A stretch of DNA of 64,000 nt from Janthinobacterium sp. 64. GTDB taxonomy: Bacteria; Pseudomonadota; Gammaproteobacteria; Burkholderiales; Burkholderiaceae_D. Each line of letters begins with the position of its first letter. The stretch's first letter is position 1. Shown here piece by piece: positions 55,361 to 64,000 of the stretch. The translations under genes were made by a program, and so were the position numbers. The notes beneath the pieces are model-generated. The model was not told the DNA's origin, made no database searches, and was given only the letters and a program-made list of their open reading frames with translations. The stretch is from assembly GCF_002813325.1 (NCBI RefSeq), contig NZ_PHUG01000001.1:2666001-2730000 (forward strand), written 5' to 3'.

Positions 55361-55462
55361 GATGGTGCAATGCTCCCTCCCGCCAATCTGCACCATTCGG
55401 TGCGCGCCAAAATGTAAAACGCGCCATCGCATCGGCATGAAAATGCCTGGTGCGATGGCGCG
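55361..55462. repeat. strong stem-loops after wzz
   Basis: CGCGCCATCGCA (55420-55431) pairs perfectly with TGCGATGGCGCG (55451-55462) around a second helix GGCAT/ATGCC closed by a GAAA loop. Before it, ATGGTGCA (55362-55369) pairs with TGCACCAT (55389-55396). No T-run. No gene is seen in 55256-55493. Confidence 0.6.
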
Positions 55463-55493
55463 CGAGAGCAGACGTTGGATTAGACAGTAACTC

Positions 55494-57047
55494 TTATTGC
55501 TTCAACAACCCACCCAACAACGCCGCCACCTTCTGCTTCGGCTTGGCCGCGACTGGCGCCATGCTGGCGGCAGCGGGAGCGGCTGCCTTGGCCGGTTCAT
55601 ACGGCTTCAGGAACCAGGGATCGGCCTTTTCGCGGCGGGCGCCGGGACCAAAGGCAGGACGCGCACCGCGCTCGGCGGAGCGACTGTCGCGGCTGCTGTC
55701 GCCAGCATGGCGGCTCTCGGGCGCGGGTGCGCGCGCGGGGCGCGCCTCGCTACCTTCGGTGCGGCGCGGCGGACGGCGCTCGCTGTCGCTGCTGCTGCGG
55801 GCAGGAGCCGGATTGAAACCCGTCAATTCACCGCGCTTGATGCTTTGCTTGATGAGTTTTTCGATGTCCGTCAGCAGGCGCTCATCCTTGTCCGAATAGA
55901 TCGAAATGGCGTCGCCCGATGCGCCGGCGCGGCCAGTACGGCCGATGCGGTGCACATAGTCTTCCGCGTTGTACGGCAAATCGAAGTTGATCACGCAAGG
56001 CAAGTCGGAAATATCCAGGCCGCGCGCCGCCACGTCGGTCGCGACCAGCACGTCGATCTCGCCCTTCTTGAACGCTTCCAGCGCCGCCATGCGCTCTTGC
56101 TGGCTCTTGTCGCCATGAATCGCCGTGGCGCTCATGCCTTCCTGCTCCAGCACGCGGGCCAGGCGCGAGGCGCCGATCTTGGTGTTCGAGAAGACGATGA
56201 CCTGTTTCAGGTCGCGCTGGCGCAGCAGATGGGCGACCAGGGCATGCTTCTGGTCTTCCGTCACCTTGTAGACCACTTGCGTGACCTTGTCGGCCGTCTG
56301 ATTGCTGCGCGCCACTTCGATCGTCAGCGGATCGTTGAGGAAGGTGGCGGCCAGCTTCTTGATTTCTGGCGAGAACGTGGCCGAGAACATCAGGTTCTGG
56401 CGCTGCTTCGGCAGCAAGTTGATGATGCGCTGCAAGTCCGGCAGGAAGCCCATGTCCAGCATGCGGTCGGCTTCATCCATGACCAGCATCTGCACCTGGC
56501 TCAGGCTGATGTTCTTTTGCTCGATATGGTCGAGCAAACGGCCCGGCGTGGCGATGACAATTTCCACGCCGCCGCGCAAGATGACCGTTTGCGGCTTCAT
56601 GTCCATGCCGCCGAAAACGACCGTCGAACGCAGCGGCGTGTGCTTGGCGTAGGCCTTGACGTTTTCTGCCACCTGCACCGCCAGTTCGCGGGTCGGGGTG
56701 AGGATCAGCGCGCGTACCGGGTGGCGCGCGGGCGACATGCTGCTGCTGGCATGCGCCATCAGCAACTGGATGATCGGCAAGGAAAAACCGGCGGTCTTGC
56801 CGGTGCCCGTTTGCGCGGCGCCCATCACATCGCGCCCTTGCAGCACCACGGGAATGGCTTGCTCCTGGATCGGTGTCGGACGGGTGTAACCCTGATCGGT
56901 CAGTGCGCGCTGGATTTCAGGCGCGAGGCCAAAGTCGGCGAAAGTCAGGGTGGGGGCAGCGGATGCTGCAGGTGCAGGTGCAGCGGCGGGCGCCGCTTCA
57001 GGGGCAATCGCCGGGCTGGGCGTAGGAGTCGATTCGGTTTCAGACAT
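55494..57047 (-). CDS. rhlE: DEAD-box RNA helicase (RhlE-like)
   Basis: 517 residues. Unwinds RNA in ribosome assembly and decay. An Ala/Pro-rich start (to residue 35) precedes Q-motif GYTRPTPIQEQAIP, Walker A AQTGTGKTAG, PTRELAVQV, TPGRLLDH, DEAD in VMDEADRMLDMGF, SATF, and HRIGRTGRAG. The C-terminal 100 residues are Arg/Ser/Ala-rich and probably contact RNA, ending VAALLGGLLKQ. The ATG at 57047 is chosen; ribosome site weak. Core gene marking the right side of the O-antigen region. Confidence 0.92.
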   Translation of the reverse strand: MSETESTPTPSPAIAPEAAPAAAPAPAASAAPTLTFADFGLAPEIQRALTDQGYTRPTPIQEQAIPVVLQGRDVMGAAQTGTGKTAGFSLPIIQLLMAHASSSMSPARHPVRALILTPTRELAVQVAENVKAYAKHTPLRSTVVFGGMDMKPQTVILRGGVEIVIATPGRLLDHIEQKNISLSQVQMLVMDEADRMLDMGFLPDLQRIINLLPKQRQNLMFSATFSPEIKKLAATFLNDPLTIEVARSNQTADKVTQVVYKVTEDQKHALVAHLLRQRDLKQVIVFSNTKIGASRLARVLEQEGMSATAIHGDKSQQERMAALEAFKKGEIDVLVATDVAARGLDISDLPCVINFDLPYNAEDYVHRIGRTGRAGASGDAISIYSDKDERLLTDIEKLIKQSIKRGELTGFNPAPARSSSDSERRPPRRTEGSEARPARAPAPESRHAGDSSRDSRSAERGARPAFGPGARREKADPWFLKPYEPAKAAAPAAASMAPVAAKPKQKVAALLGGLLKQ

Positions 57048-57399
57048 AAATTTTCTGGTGTGCCTCCGCACTGCGGAAGCCATGCTTTCTCAATAAACAA
57101 CATTTCTGGGCACAGGCAGCTCCGTCTTGCAAGCCATGGATCATCGTTCTTGCGGCACCTCCGTGCTCCGGGACATGCTGTATGGCGTATGCGGGAGCGT
57201 CGAAGAGATGTGCTGCGATGGCGGCGGAGATCGCGCCGGCGGAACATCGCGCGCAGAAGATACAATATCAGTGCTGTAAACGATACCCTAATTCACCGCA
57301 ACTGTACACGGAAACCGTGATTTTTGAGCAAAAAGCGTTCCAGCAATGGCACGCCGGAATGCCGTATGATGCCAACTCCGCCGTCGCCCTGCCCTCACC

Positions 57400-57618
57400 A
57401 TGCCCACCCCGCCTTTCCTCCACGATCCGCAACCGCAAGCGCCCAGCAAGCCGGGCAATGACGAGTGTTGCCACAGCGGTTGCACCTTTTGCGTGCTGGA
57501 AATGTACCAGGAAGACCTGGCCGCCTACGAAGAGGCCCTGAGGGCGTGGCAGCAGCGCCAGCAAGCCGCTGCCGCCCCCGCCACCCCAGGCATCAAGAAA
57601 CCGCGCAAGCGCGCTTAA
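57400..57618 (+). CDS. oxidoreductase-like domain small protein
   Basis: 72 residues with the short 'oxidoreductase-like' motif: proline-rich start (MPTPPFLHDPQPQAPSKPG), then NDECCHSGCTFCVLEMYQED and AYEEALRAW, and a basic tail KKPRKRA. The four cysteines in CCxxGCxxC form suggest metal or redox function; the same motif occurs at the N-terminus of eukaryotic OXLD1-like proteins. Function unknown. It converges with the chemoreceptor gene, stops being only eight bases apart. Confidence 0.83.
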   Translation: MPTPPFLHDPQPQAPSKPGNDECCHSGCTFCVLEMYQEDLAAYEEALRAWQQRQQAAAAPATPGIKKPRKRA

Positions 57619-57626
57619 TTTCTTAA

Positions 57627-59306
57627 TTAAAAGCTTTCCCACTCATCCACTGGCGCCGTGCGACGCGCCGTGCTGGCCAACTGACGCGACACCGGTGCGG
57701 GCGCGACGACTGCCTGCGCCTTGGCTGGCGCGCGCGGCCGGCTCACGGCGGTGCTGGCCACATCGAGCTTGAAGATGCTGACCACTTCGCTCAGGCTGGC
57801 GGCCTGCTCCTGCATCGATTCAGCCGCCGCGGCCGCCTCTTCCACCAGGGCCGCATTTTGCTGCGTCACCTGGTCCATCTGGGCGATCGCCTGGTTGACT
57901 TGCTCGATACCGGCGCTCTGCTCGCTGCTGGCAGCCGTGATCTCGCTCATGATGTCCGTCACGCGGGTGATGCTGGCAACGATGTCATCCATCGTGCGGC
58001 CCGCCTGATCCACGAGTTTCGATCCCGCCTCGACTTTCTCGACCGAATCGCCGATCAGGACCTTGATATCCTTGGCCGCCGCAGCCGAGCGTTGCGCCAG
58101 GTTGCGCACTTCCGTGGCCACGACGGCAAAGCCGCGCCCCTGTTCGCCTGCACGCGCCGCCTCGACGGCCGCATTCAGGGCCAGGATATTGGTCTGGAAG
58201 GCAATGCCGTCGATGACGGCGATGATGTCGACGATCTTGCGCGACGAGGCATTGATCGACGCCATCGTGCCCACCACTTCGCCGACCACCTTGCCGCCCT
58301 CGATGGCGATGCTCGACGAGGTCAGCGCCATGGTGTTGGCCTGGCGCGCATTGTCCGCATTCTGCTTCACAGTCGACGTCAGCTCTTCCATTGACGAGGC
58401 CGTTTCTTCCAGCGAACTGGCCTGCTCTTCCGTGCGCGACGACAAATCCTGGTTGCCGGCCGCGATCTGGCTCGACGCCGTGGCGATGGTATCGGTGCCG
58501 CTGCGCACCTGGCCCACCAGCGTCTGCAGGCTGGCGTTCATGTCTTTCAGGGCCTGCATCAATTGCCCCGTTTCGTCTTGCGATTGCACAACAATATGCG
58601 CCGTCAAGTCGCCAGCCGCCACCTGGCGCGCCACGCCGACGGCCGCGATCAGCGGACGCGCCACGCTGCGCGCCACCCACAGCGCCAGCAGCATGCCGAT
58701 GACGACGATGCCCACCACCAGGCCGATCAGGCTGGCGCGCGAGGCCGCATACGTTGCGTCGGCGCTGGCGCTCGAACGCACGCCGCCATCCGTATTAATC
58801 GACACCAGTTTATCCAAGGCCGCCATCATCTCCGTCATGACCTTGGCCGACGGCCCCACGGCCAGCGCGCGTGCCTCTTCCTTTTTCATCTCGCGCGACA
58901 AGCTCAGCATGGTTGCATGCAGGCGCATGAATTCATCGTTGAGCGCCAGGAAGCGCTCGAACACTTCCTTCTCGCCCGCCGCGGAAATCAGGCTGCGGTA
59001 CTTGTCGGCATCGGCCTTCAACTTGGCCTGGGTTTCCGTCATGCGCGTTTCGTTCTGCGCCATATCGGCATCCTGCGCGGCCAGCATGTGCGCCAGCTCC
59101 CAGCGGCGGAAATCGCTGACATCGCTGCGTATGTTCATGGCCGTCAGCACGCTGGGCATCCAGTTCTCAGACAGGTCGGTCGACGCGGCATTGATGCGCG
59201 CCATGGAAAAGATCGCCGACACGCCCAGCGCGGCCGTCAACAGCAGCACGGCGCCAAACGACAAGATCAGCTTGGTGGCAATTTTCAGATCAAAAAACCA
59301 TTTCAT
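57627..59306 (-). CDS. methyl-accepting chemotaxis protein
   Basis: 559-residue chemoreceptor. TM1 at about residues 10-30, periplasmic four-helix sensor to about 190, TM2 ([20 protein letters not shown]), HAMP ([21 protein letters not shown]) and a Tar/Tsr-type signalling domain with tip [25 protein letters not shown]; a methylation region [19 protein letters not shown] is seen. It ends in EWESF, resembling the NWETF tail that recruits CheR/CheB. AAGGAA stands eight bases before the ATG at 59306; the open frame to 59447 is not conserved-looking. Confidence 0.95.
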   Translation of the reverse strand: MKWFFDLKIATKLILSFGAVLLLTAALGVSAIFSMARINAASTDLSENWMPSVLTAMNIRSDVSDFRRWELAHMLAAQDADMAQNETRMTETQAKLKADADKYRSLISAAGEKEVFERFLALNDEFMRLHATMLSLSREMKKEEARALAVGPSAKVMTEMMAALDKLVSINTDGGVRSSASADATYAASRASLIGLVVGIVVIGMLLALWVARSVARPLIAAVGVARQVAAGDLTAHIVVQSQDETGQLMQALKDMNASLQTLVGQVRSGTDTIATASSQIAAGNQDLSSRTEEQASSLEETASSMEELTSTVKQNADNARQANTMALTSSSIAIEGGKVVGEVVGTMASINASSRKIVDIIAVIDGIAFQTNILALNAAVEAARAGEQGRGFAVVATEVRNLAQRSAAAAKDIKVLIGDSVEKVEAGSKLVDQAGRTMDDIVASITRVTDIMSEITAASSEQSAGIEQVNQAIAQMDQVTQQNAALVEEAAAAAESMQEQAASLSEVVSIFKLDVASTAVSRPRAPAKAQAVVAPAPVSRQLASTARRTAPVDEWESF

Positions 59307-59763
59307 GCGTTGCGTTCCTTCATTAGACGGGTAAACAGGACAAGACAGCCGCGCGCTGGCAAATGCACGGCGCGGGCAGTGAGGGCAGGTTGCAGCGGAA
59401 GTGAGCAGTGATGGAGAGCAAGAGTAGCGGCTCATCCCGACACACAAATCAAATTTCCGCAGTGCAACATTTTATCACCGTCGTACGCCATCGCAGAGTG
59501 GATTGATCATGGCATGCAGCAAAAGTTCACGGGGAGTTGGCAGAGGAGTCTATTTTTTGCCGTTTGTTTCCAGAGGGAAAAAATGCAGGATCAGGCGTAG
59601 GAGTCGGATGACACGAGGCAATGTTCCTAGCCTACATAAGCACGTCGGCTCATCCGATGCCCGTCCGCTGCCCCTGGTCCTATAGTGGATACAAGATTCA
59701 GCACAACGCTAGCAAGCCATAAAAGCAGCGCCATCCAACAAAATCAGAACACGAGGCCCTACC
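59307..59763. other. divergent intergenic region, no gene recognised
   Basis: Between the chemoreceptor (minus) and Crp/Fnr-type gene (plus). It must hold both promoters. TATAGT at 59680-59685 may be a -10 for the regulator, without a good -35. No clear FNR/CRP box or sigma-28 site is seen. Confidence 0.4.
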
Positions 59764-60570
59764 ATGTACAAAGCTTATAGCAACCTGACCCCAGCCACAC
59801 ATACCCACGCCGCCGCCCAGCACAACTGGCAAGGCGCGCCGGCAACGCCCATGATCAGCATCACGGGCGCGCAACAGAACGAATTGCTGCGCGCCTTGTC
59901 GCGCGCCGATCTGGAGCGCCTGTTTTGCCAACTGGAACTGGTCGCTTTGCCTGCCGGCAAGCACCTGTTCGATTGCGGCGGCAAGATTGAATACACGTAC
60001 TTCCCCACCAACGCCATCGTTTCCCTGCTGTATGTGATGGAAGACGGCGCCACCACCGAGATCGCCGTCATCGGCCGCGAAGGCGTGGCCGGCGTGGTGC
60101 TGTACGAAGCCGAGCGCGCCACCTGCACGGCCATCGTGCAAACGGCCGGCTACGGCTATCGCCTGAAAACAGCCTTCCTGCGCGAAGTGTTCAATGAAGG
60201 CGGCGCGCTGGCGCAATTGCTGATGCGCTACACCAGCGCCATGTTTGCGCAAATGGCACAGAACGTGGTGGGCGGCCGCCATTGCAGCATCGAACAAAAG
60301 CTGTGCCGCTGGCTGCTCGACCGCCTCGACCGTTCGCTGTCGAACGAGCTGAAGGTGACGCAAGACACCATGGCCAACATGCTGGGCGTGCGCCGCGAAA
60401 GCGTCACCGTCACGGCCCGCAAGTTGCAGGACGAAGGCTTGATTCAATACCGCCGCGGCACCGTCGAAGTGCTCGACCGCGAAGGCCTGGAAGCAGCTGC
60501 CGGCAATTGCTACCAGGCAGCGCGCGCCGGTTTCGAACAGTTCCGCAGCGGCATCAGCGCACACAATTAA
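59764..60570 (+). CDS. Crp/Fnr-family transcriptional regulator
   Basis: 268 residues. Cyclic-nucleotide-like beta barrel in residues 45-150 (LELVALPAGKHLFDCGGKIEYTYF, TEIAVIGREGVAGVV) and a C-terminal winged helix (TQDTMANMLGVRRESVTVTARKLQDEGLI). The N-terminal cysteine cluster of FNR is absent, so it is not an oxygen-sensing Fe-S protein; cAMP-binding residues also do not clearly match CRP. Single gene: an intrinsic terminator follows. Start at ATG 59764; the ATG at 59851 is an internal alternative. Confidence 0.9.
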   Translation: MYKAYSNLTPATHTHAAAQHNWQGAPATPMISITGAQQNELLRALSRADLERLFCQLELVALPAGKHLFDCGGKIEYTYFPTNAIVSLLYVMEDGATTEIAVIGREGVAGVVLYEAERATCTAIVQTAGYGYRLKTAFLREVFNEGGALAQLLMRYTSAMFAQMAQNVVGGRHCSIEQKLCRWLLDRLDRSLSNELKVTQDTMANMLGVRRESVTVTARKLQDEGLIQYRRGTVEVLDREGLEAAAGNCYQAARAGFEQFRSGISAHN

Positions 60571-60595
60571 GTAATCAGCGGCAAGTCATCCGCGC

Positions 60596-60619
60596 AAGCA
60601 CGCTTCGGCGTGCTTTTTT
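60596..60619 (+). terminator. intrinsic terminator of the Crp/Fnr-type gene
   Basis: AAGCACGC-TTCG-GCGTGCTT then TTTT (60596-60619): UUCG tetraloop, eight-base stem, T-run. Confidence 0.93.
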
Positions 60620-60830
60620 CATTGCGGAGTATTGGCTCCCCTTCCAACCCACTTGTTCGCCCGTCACTTCGCAGCGCACGACGCCACATCAGCAGCCACC
60701 TGTCCGCGCCGCATTCTCCATTGCCGCTCCTCGTTTGCACCGTTGCCTAAGCCGCCAGCCGGTACGCACCCGGTACAATATTGCAATAAACCACAAGCTG
60801 GCACGCCCCGCAGCGCGGCGCGCAGGCACT

Positions 60831-61334
60831 ATGAAAGAATCAATGGAAGACATCAATTGCGAAGGCTTGCCGCATATCCGCGTACTGGCAGGCGAAAACA
60901 CCGACGGCCCCGTGTATGAAACCCTGCCCGCGCGCCAGATCGACGAGCACGTCTACGAACTGCTGGCCTCGCCCGGCCTGACCCTGAACCTGGCGCGCGG
61001 CGACATCGTCAACATCGCCGACCCGCTGGCCCCCGCCGAAGTCCTAAAGCGCGGCGGCAACTTCTGCATCCAGATCTATGCCGACGACGTGCCGCAAGCA
61101 GCAGTGGACCAGCTCGAACGCGACGTGCAAGAACAGCTGGGCGGCACCATGGACGGCCAGTACAAGGGCAACCTCACCTTCAGCGTGCCGGGTCACCACG
61201 GCATCTACAGCGTGAATGGCCCTTTCGACGCCTTCCGCGAAGCGACGGGCGTGGAATGGTACTTCGCCAACATCTACGCCAACCTCGATGACGACGATGA
61301 CGAAACCTTGCTCAACTGGTGGGTGGATATGTAA
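60831..61334 (+). CDS. DUF4265-type protein
   Basis: 167 residues, soluble and acidic. The region FCIQIYADDVPQAAVDQLERD followed by QYKGNLTFSVPGHHGIYSVN resembles DUF4265 proteins, a family of unknown function. The first 60 residues (LPHIRVLAGENTDGPVYETLPA, ARGDIVNIADP) form the typical 'equate and bind' beta part of the family. It ends in an aspartate run DDDDDE and LLNWWVDM. ATG 60831 or, four codons later, 60843. No neighbour suggests a role. Confidence 0.78.
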   Translation: MKESMEDINCEGLPHIRVLAGENTDGPVYETLPARQIDEHVYELLASPGLTLNLARGDIVNIADPLAPAEVLKRGGNFCIQIYADDVPQAAVDQLERDVQEQLGGTMDGQYKGNLTFSVPGHHGIYSVNGPFDAFREATGVEWYFANIYANLDDDDDETLLNWWVDM

Positions 61335-61569
61335 AGTTCCTCGTGCGCCAGGCAGGATCATGACGCGCGTCAATGCGTCGTATTGCCCTGGCGCACATCA
61401 AGATACCTGCCCGCATCTTGCGTACGCTCTCTCTACCGTCAGCCACCGAGAGAAACGCCATGCCCTACATCGCGAGTGCCGCCGGGAGTCAAACAGTGCA
61501 CCGCGGCTATTCAGCAGCGAACGAAAATGGTCAGCTTTCAGTGTAAATAGTGCGCTCGGCACAAGTCCC

Positions 61570-62295
61570 CTACGCTTGACATATCTCAAGGTAGTGGCCC
61601 AACACCTTATCCATGCCCATTTCCAGGCACTCGACCACCAGCGCATGGCCGATCGACACTTCCAGGATGCCGGGAATGTCCAGGAAGCGCGCCAGGTTGT
61701 GCAAATCAAGGTCGTGCCCCGCATTCACGCCCAAGCCCAGCGCCTGCGCCCGCCGCGCCGCCTGCAGATAGGTATCAAATACGGCATCGCCTTGCTCACT
61801 GCCATGGCTTTCCGCAAACCTTTCCGTGTACAGCTCGACCCGCGCCGCTCCCACCTCGCGCGCCCATTCCAGCGCCGGGTAATCGGCATCGACAAACAGG
61901 CTGACGCGGATGCCCAGGTCATTCAATTGCGCAATGACGGGACGCAACAGCGTTGCGTGCTGTTCAATGTCCCAGCCGTGATCGGACGTCAATTGCCCCG
62001 GCATGTCGGGCACCAGCGTGCATTGCGCGGGGCGCGCGCTTTTTACGACTTGCAGAAATTCCGCCGCCGGATAGCCCTCGACATTCAGCTCGCGCCCCCG
62101 CTCCGCGCACAGGCGCTGCAACGGGGCAACATCATCGTAGCGCGCATGGCGCTGATCCGGACGCGGGTGCAAGGTGATGCCGGCGGCGCCCAGGTCGAGA
62201 AAGCGCGCGGAAAACGCCAGCAGGTCGGGGAAGTTGCGGCCGCGCGAATTGCGCAGCAGGGCGATTTTATTGACGTTGACGGAGAGCTGGGTCAT
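61570..62295 (-). CDS. pdxJ: pyridoxine 5'-phosphate synthase
   Basis: Condenses 1-deoxyxylulose 5-phosphate with aminoacetone phosphate to pyridoxine 5'-phosphate. 241 residues, TIM barrel. Markers: LSVNVNKIALLRNSRG, ITLHPRPDQRHARYDDV, LNVEGYP, CTLVPDMPGQLTSDHGWD, ELYTERFA, GLGVNAGHDLDLHN and EVSIGHALVVECLEMG. The ATG at 62295 matches the family start; upstream there is no clear ribosome site. Divergent from the phosphatase gene at 62421. Confidence 0.97.
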   Translation of the reverse strand: MTQLSVNVNKIALLRNSRGRNFPDLLAFSARFLDLGAAGITLHPRPDQRHARYDDVAPLQRLCAERGRELNVEGYPAAEFLQVVKSARPAQCTLVPDMPGQLTSDHGWDIEQHATLLRPVIAQLNDLGIRVSLFVDADYPALEWAREVGAARVELYTERFAESHGSEQGDAVFDTYLQAARRAQALGLGVNAGHDLDLHNLARFLDIPGILEVSIGHALVVECLEMGMDKVLGHYLEICQA

Positions 62296-62420
62296 GAGCA
62301 GGAGTGAAGTAAGGGTGACAGGTCTGGCAGCGATTGTAGCGGATCGCCCGCGCAGGGCACCGCCAACCGAACTCATCGCTACGTGCTACGATGCAAGACA
62401 AGTTCCTTTCAATACATACC

Positions 62421-63134
62421 ATGACCTACCAGCTATTCCTGTTTGACCTGGACGATACCCTGCTCGACTTCCGGGCGTCCGAAAAACGCTCCTTCCTGCA
62501 CACCATGCACGAACTGGGCTTGCGCGACAGCATCGACGCGCTGTTCACCCAATACCAGGCGATCAACGTCGACCTGTGGAGACGTTTCGAAACGGGTGAC
62601 GTCACCAAGGATTTCCTGAAAGTGGAACGCTTCCGCAAGACGTTTGCGCTGAACGGCATCGCCATCGACTCGGAACTGGCCAGCCGTTTATATCTGGACT
62701 CACTGCCGGACACGGTCGTGCTCATCGATGGCGCCAAACAAGTGTGCGAAACGCTGTCGCGCATCGGCGAAGTGGGCATCATCACCAATGGCGTCGAGTC
62801 CATCCAGAACCGCCGCATCGCCGCATCGGGCCTAAGCGACTACATCTCCTTCGTCGCCACCTCGGAAGCGTGCGGCCACGCCAAGCCGGACGTGCGCTTC
62901 TTCGAATACGCCGCCAACATGGCGCGCGCATTCAGCAAATATACAAGCATCATCATCGGCGACCGCCTGGACGCCGACATCCTCGGCGCCAACCGCTACG
63001 GCATAGCCAGCTGCTGGTTCAACCCGGACAGCATGGCCAATACCTCGGCCGCCATCCCCACCTGTGAAGTGGCCAGTCTGCATGACATCGTGCCAGCGCT
63101 GGGCATGATGCCGGTCAACTTGAAACAGGCTTGA
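62421..63134 (+). CDS. yjjG: HAD phosphatase (YjjG-like, possible 5'-nucleotidase)
   Basis: 237 residues, HAD superfamily subclass I. Nucleophile motif FLFDLDDTLLDF (Asp10 and Asp12), threonine motif GIITNGVESIQNRR, lysine in CGHAKPDVRFFEYA and acidic motif IIIGDRLDADILGANRYG. Closest to YjjG, which removes phosphate from pyrimidine nucleotides, including non-canonical ones. The ATG at 62421 begins the conserved strand; ATG positions upstream are in another frame. Confidence 0.88.
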   Translation: MTYQLFLFDLDDTLLDFRASEKRSFLHTMHELGLRDSIDALFTQYQAINVDLWRRFETGDVTKDFLKVERFRKTFALNGIAIDSELASRLYLDSLPDTVVLIDGAKQVCETLSRIGEVGIITNGVESIQNRRIAASGLSDYISFVATSEACGHAKPDVRFFEYAANMARAFSKYTSIIIGDRLDADILGANRYGIASCWFNPDSMANTSAAIPTCEVASLHDIVPALGMMPVNLKQA

Positions 63135-63230
63135 TCGCCAACAAGCACACCACCTGAAATACGCTGGCAGCGGCACGAAACATGCCGCCGTTCGCGTACC
63201 ATCAGGATTCGTCCATCCTGGTGCCAGCCC

Positions 63231-63707
63231 ATGCCTTCCTTCACAGTCCTGCTCGCCATCGCGGCCTTGATCCTGTTCTTTGCCATGCTGGCCACTCGCC
63301 AGGCGGCCAAGTCGCGCAAGCCGCTGAGGCTGCACAGAAAACCCGTGATGACGGCGCGCGAGCAGCAGATGTACCATCTGCTGCAGACGGCATTGCCGGA
63401 ATGCACGGTGCTGGCGCAAGTGGCGTTTTCCGCGCTGGTGACGGCGAAAGGATGGGCCAACAGAAACCGTTTCGACCGCAAGGTGGCCGATTTTGTTCTG
63501 TGCAGCCAGCAACTGCACGTCATCGCCGTCGTCGAACTCGACGACGGCAGCCACGCCGGCCGCAAACGCCAGGACAAGGAGCGCGACGCCATGCTCAGGC
63601 TGGCCGGCTACGTGACCTTGCGTTATGCCAACTTCCCCACGCAGCAGACGCTGCGCGCCGATGTCGAACAACTGCTACTGAAAAAAGCCGGCGTCGTATC
63701 TGCCTGA
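63231..63707 (+). CDS. DUF2726 membrane-anchored nuclease-like protein
   Basis: 158 residues. N-terminal membrane helix (FTVLLAIAALILFFAMLATRQ) and a soluble DUF2726 domain: LTAREQQMYHLLQ-like start, FDRKVADFVLCSQQLHVIAVVELDDGSH with acidic residues spaced as in PD-(D/E)XK nucleases, and MLRLAGYVTLRY. Catalytic function of the family is not proven. It stands alone between the phosphatase and FKBP genes. Confidence 0.87.
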   Translation: MPSFTVLLAIAALILFFAMLATRQAAKSRKPLRLHRKPVMTAREQQMYHLLQTALPECTVLAQVAFSALVTAKGWANRNRFDRKVADFVLCSQQLHVIAVVELDDGSHAGRKRQDKERDAMLRLAGYVTLRYANFPTQQTLRADVEQLLLKKAGVVSA

Positions 63708-63723
63708 TGTGACCATCCAGGCA

Positions 63724-64000
63724 TCAATCGCGCGTCAGCACTTCCAGCAACTCAATCTCGAAGATCAAATTGGAATGCGGCGGAATCAACCCCACCTGCC
63801 GCTCGCCATACGCCAGCGCCGCCGGCACCCACAGCTTGCGCGTGCCACCGACCTGCATGCCGTGCAAACCCAAAATCCAGCCCTGGATGACCTTGTTATT
63901 GCTCAACACGCAGCGAAAAGGCTCGCCCCGCTTGTGCGACGAATCAAACTCCGTCCCATCTTCCAGCCAGCCCCGGTAATGCGCCGTGATCAGCGCGCCG
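63724..64000 (-). CDS. FKBP-type peptidyl-prolyl isomerase (C-terminal part, cut by window edge)
   Basis: The last 91 residues are visible. They cover most of an FKBP domain: ITAHYRGWLEDGTEFDSSHK, RGEPFRCVLSNNKVIQGWIL, GMQVGGTRKLWVPAALAYG, and the end IPPHSNLIFEIELLEV. It accelerates proline isomerisation in protein folding. The start lies beyond position 64000, so whether a signal peptide or second domain exists is unknown. The family's usual LxxGGK-like variation is a Cys at RCVLS. Confidence 0.95.
   Translation of the reverse strand, partial: GALITAHYRGWLEDGTEFDSSHKRGEPFRCVLSNNKVIQGWILGLHGMQVGGTRKLWVPAALAYGERQVGLIPPHSNLIFEIELLEVLTRD

Noticed and set aside
55256..55438. Possible transposase remnant on the minus strand behind wzz
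   Set aside because: The short frame has a protein-like look but no DDE or other transposase motif, and no terminal repeats are visible. I list only the hairpins.
59503..59685. Sixty-residue plus-strand frame between chemoreceptor and Crp/Fnr-type genes
   Set aside because: TTG start, no ribosome site, Arg/Ser-rich composition without pattern. Probably non-coding.
59764..60570. FNR-type oxygen sensor
   Set aside because: The N-terminal cysteine cluster required for the Fe-S centre is missing.

Overview
The window looks like chromosomal DNA of a GC-rich betaproteobacterium of the Oxalobacteraceae, close to Janthinobacterium, Duganella or Massilia. This rests on gene content (aerobic hemF, rsfS-rlmH-maf-rng in a row, pdxJ, a PhoD-type phosphatase, large KatE catalase), on third-position G/C use, and on short GGGGTCAGACCC-type palindromes. 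The genus is inference; no rRNA is present.

Layout. 0-5.4 kb: an EmrAB-like efflux pair (the HlyD-type partner runs off the left edge), catalase katE, a 25-residue membrane peptide gene and a DUF883 gene, all on the minus strand and suggesting a stress group. 5.7-7.3 kb: a MocR-type regulator with an inverted-repeat operator, a shared terminator and tRNA-Thr(CGT). 7.4-17.1 kb: fbp, pepN, a DUF4136 lipoprotein, a quinone oxidoreductase coupled to a 39-residue membrane protein, mgsA, a DMT transporter and an oversized PhoD phosphatase. 17.2-26.7 kb: plus-strand housekeeping genes: yebC, purD, an unknown repeat protein, hemF-nadD-rsfS-rlmH-maf-rng, an AraC regulator and a LysE exporter. 26.6-30.1 kb: an unknown protein, a tiny lipoprotein gene, a LacI-type regulator and a short malic enzyme gene that share two identical operators. 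30.1-39.6 kb: O-antigen ligase, a two-component system, a MipA/OmpV porin-like protein, dnaE and trhO.

39.7-55.3 kb is the accessory part: a more A+T-rich O-antigen locus of the Wzx/Wzy/Wzz type. It holds a flippase, a polymerase, three glycosyltransferases, a phosphoglycosyl transferase, WbpM, a UDP-L-FucNAc gene set and an acyltransferase on the opposite strand. It has one good promoter and a structured leader, and no wza/wzc, so lipopolysaccharide O-chain is likelier than capsule. The ligase about 9 kb upstream could join the chains to lipid A-core. From the enzymes I infer a tetrasaccharide unit that starts with QuiNAc or FucNAc and carries L-FucNAc second.

55.5-64 kb: rhlE-like helicase, an oxidoreductase-like small protein, a chemoreceptor with a C-terminal EWESF tail, a Crp/Fnr regulator, a DUF4265 protein, pdxJ, a YjjG-like phosphatase, a DUF2726 protein and the C-terminal part of an FKBP-type isomerase.

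No CRISPR array, phage or complete insertion sequence is visible. The most notable items are three very small membrane or lipoprotein genes, the LacI/malic-enzyme operators, the alanine-rich insert in PhoD, the histone-H1-like tail on RsfS, the SHOCT-like repeat protein, and the leader and mini-ORFs of the O-antigen locus.
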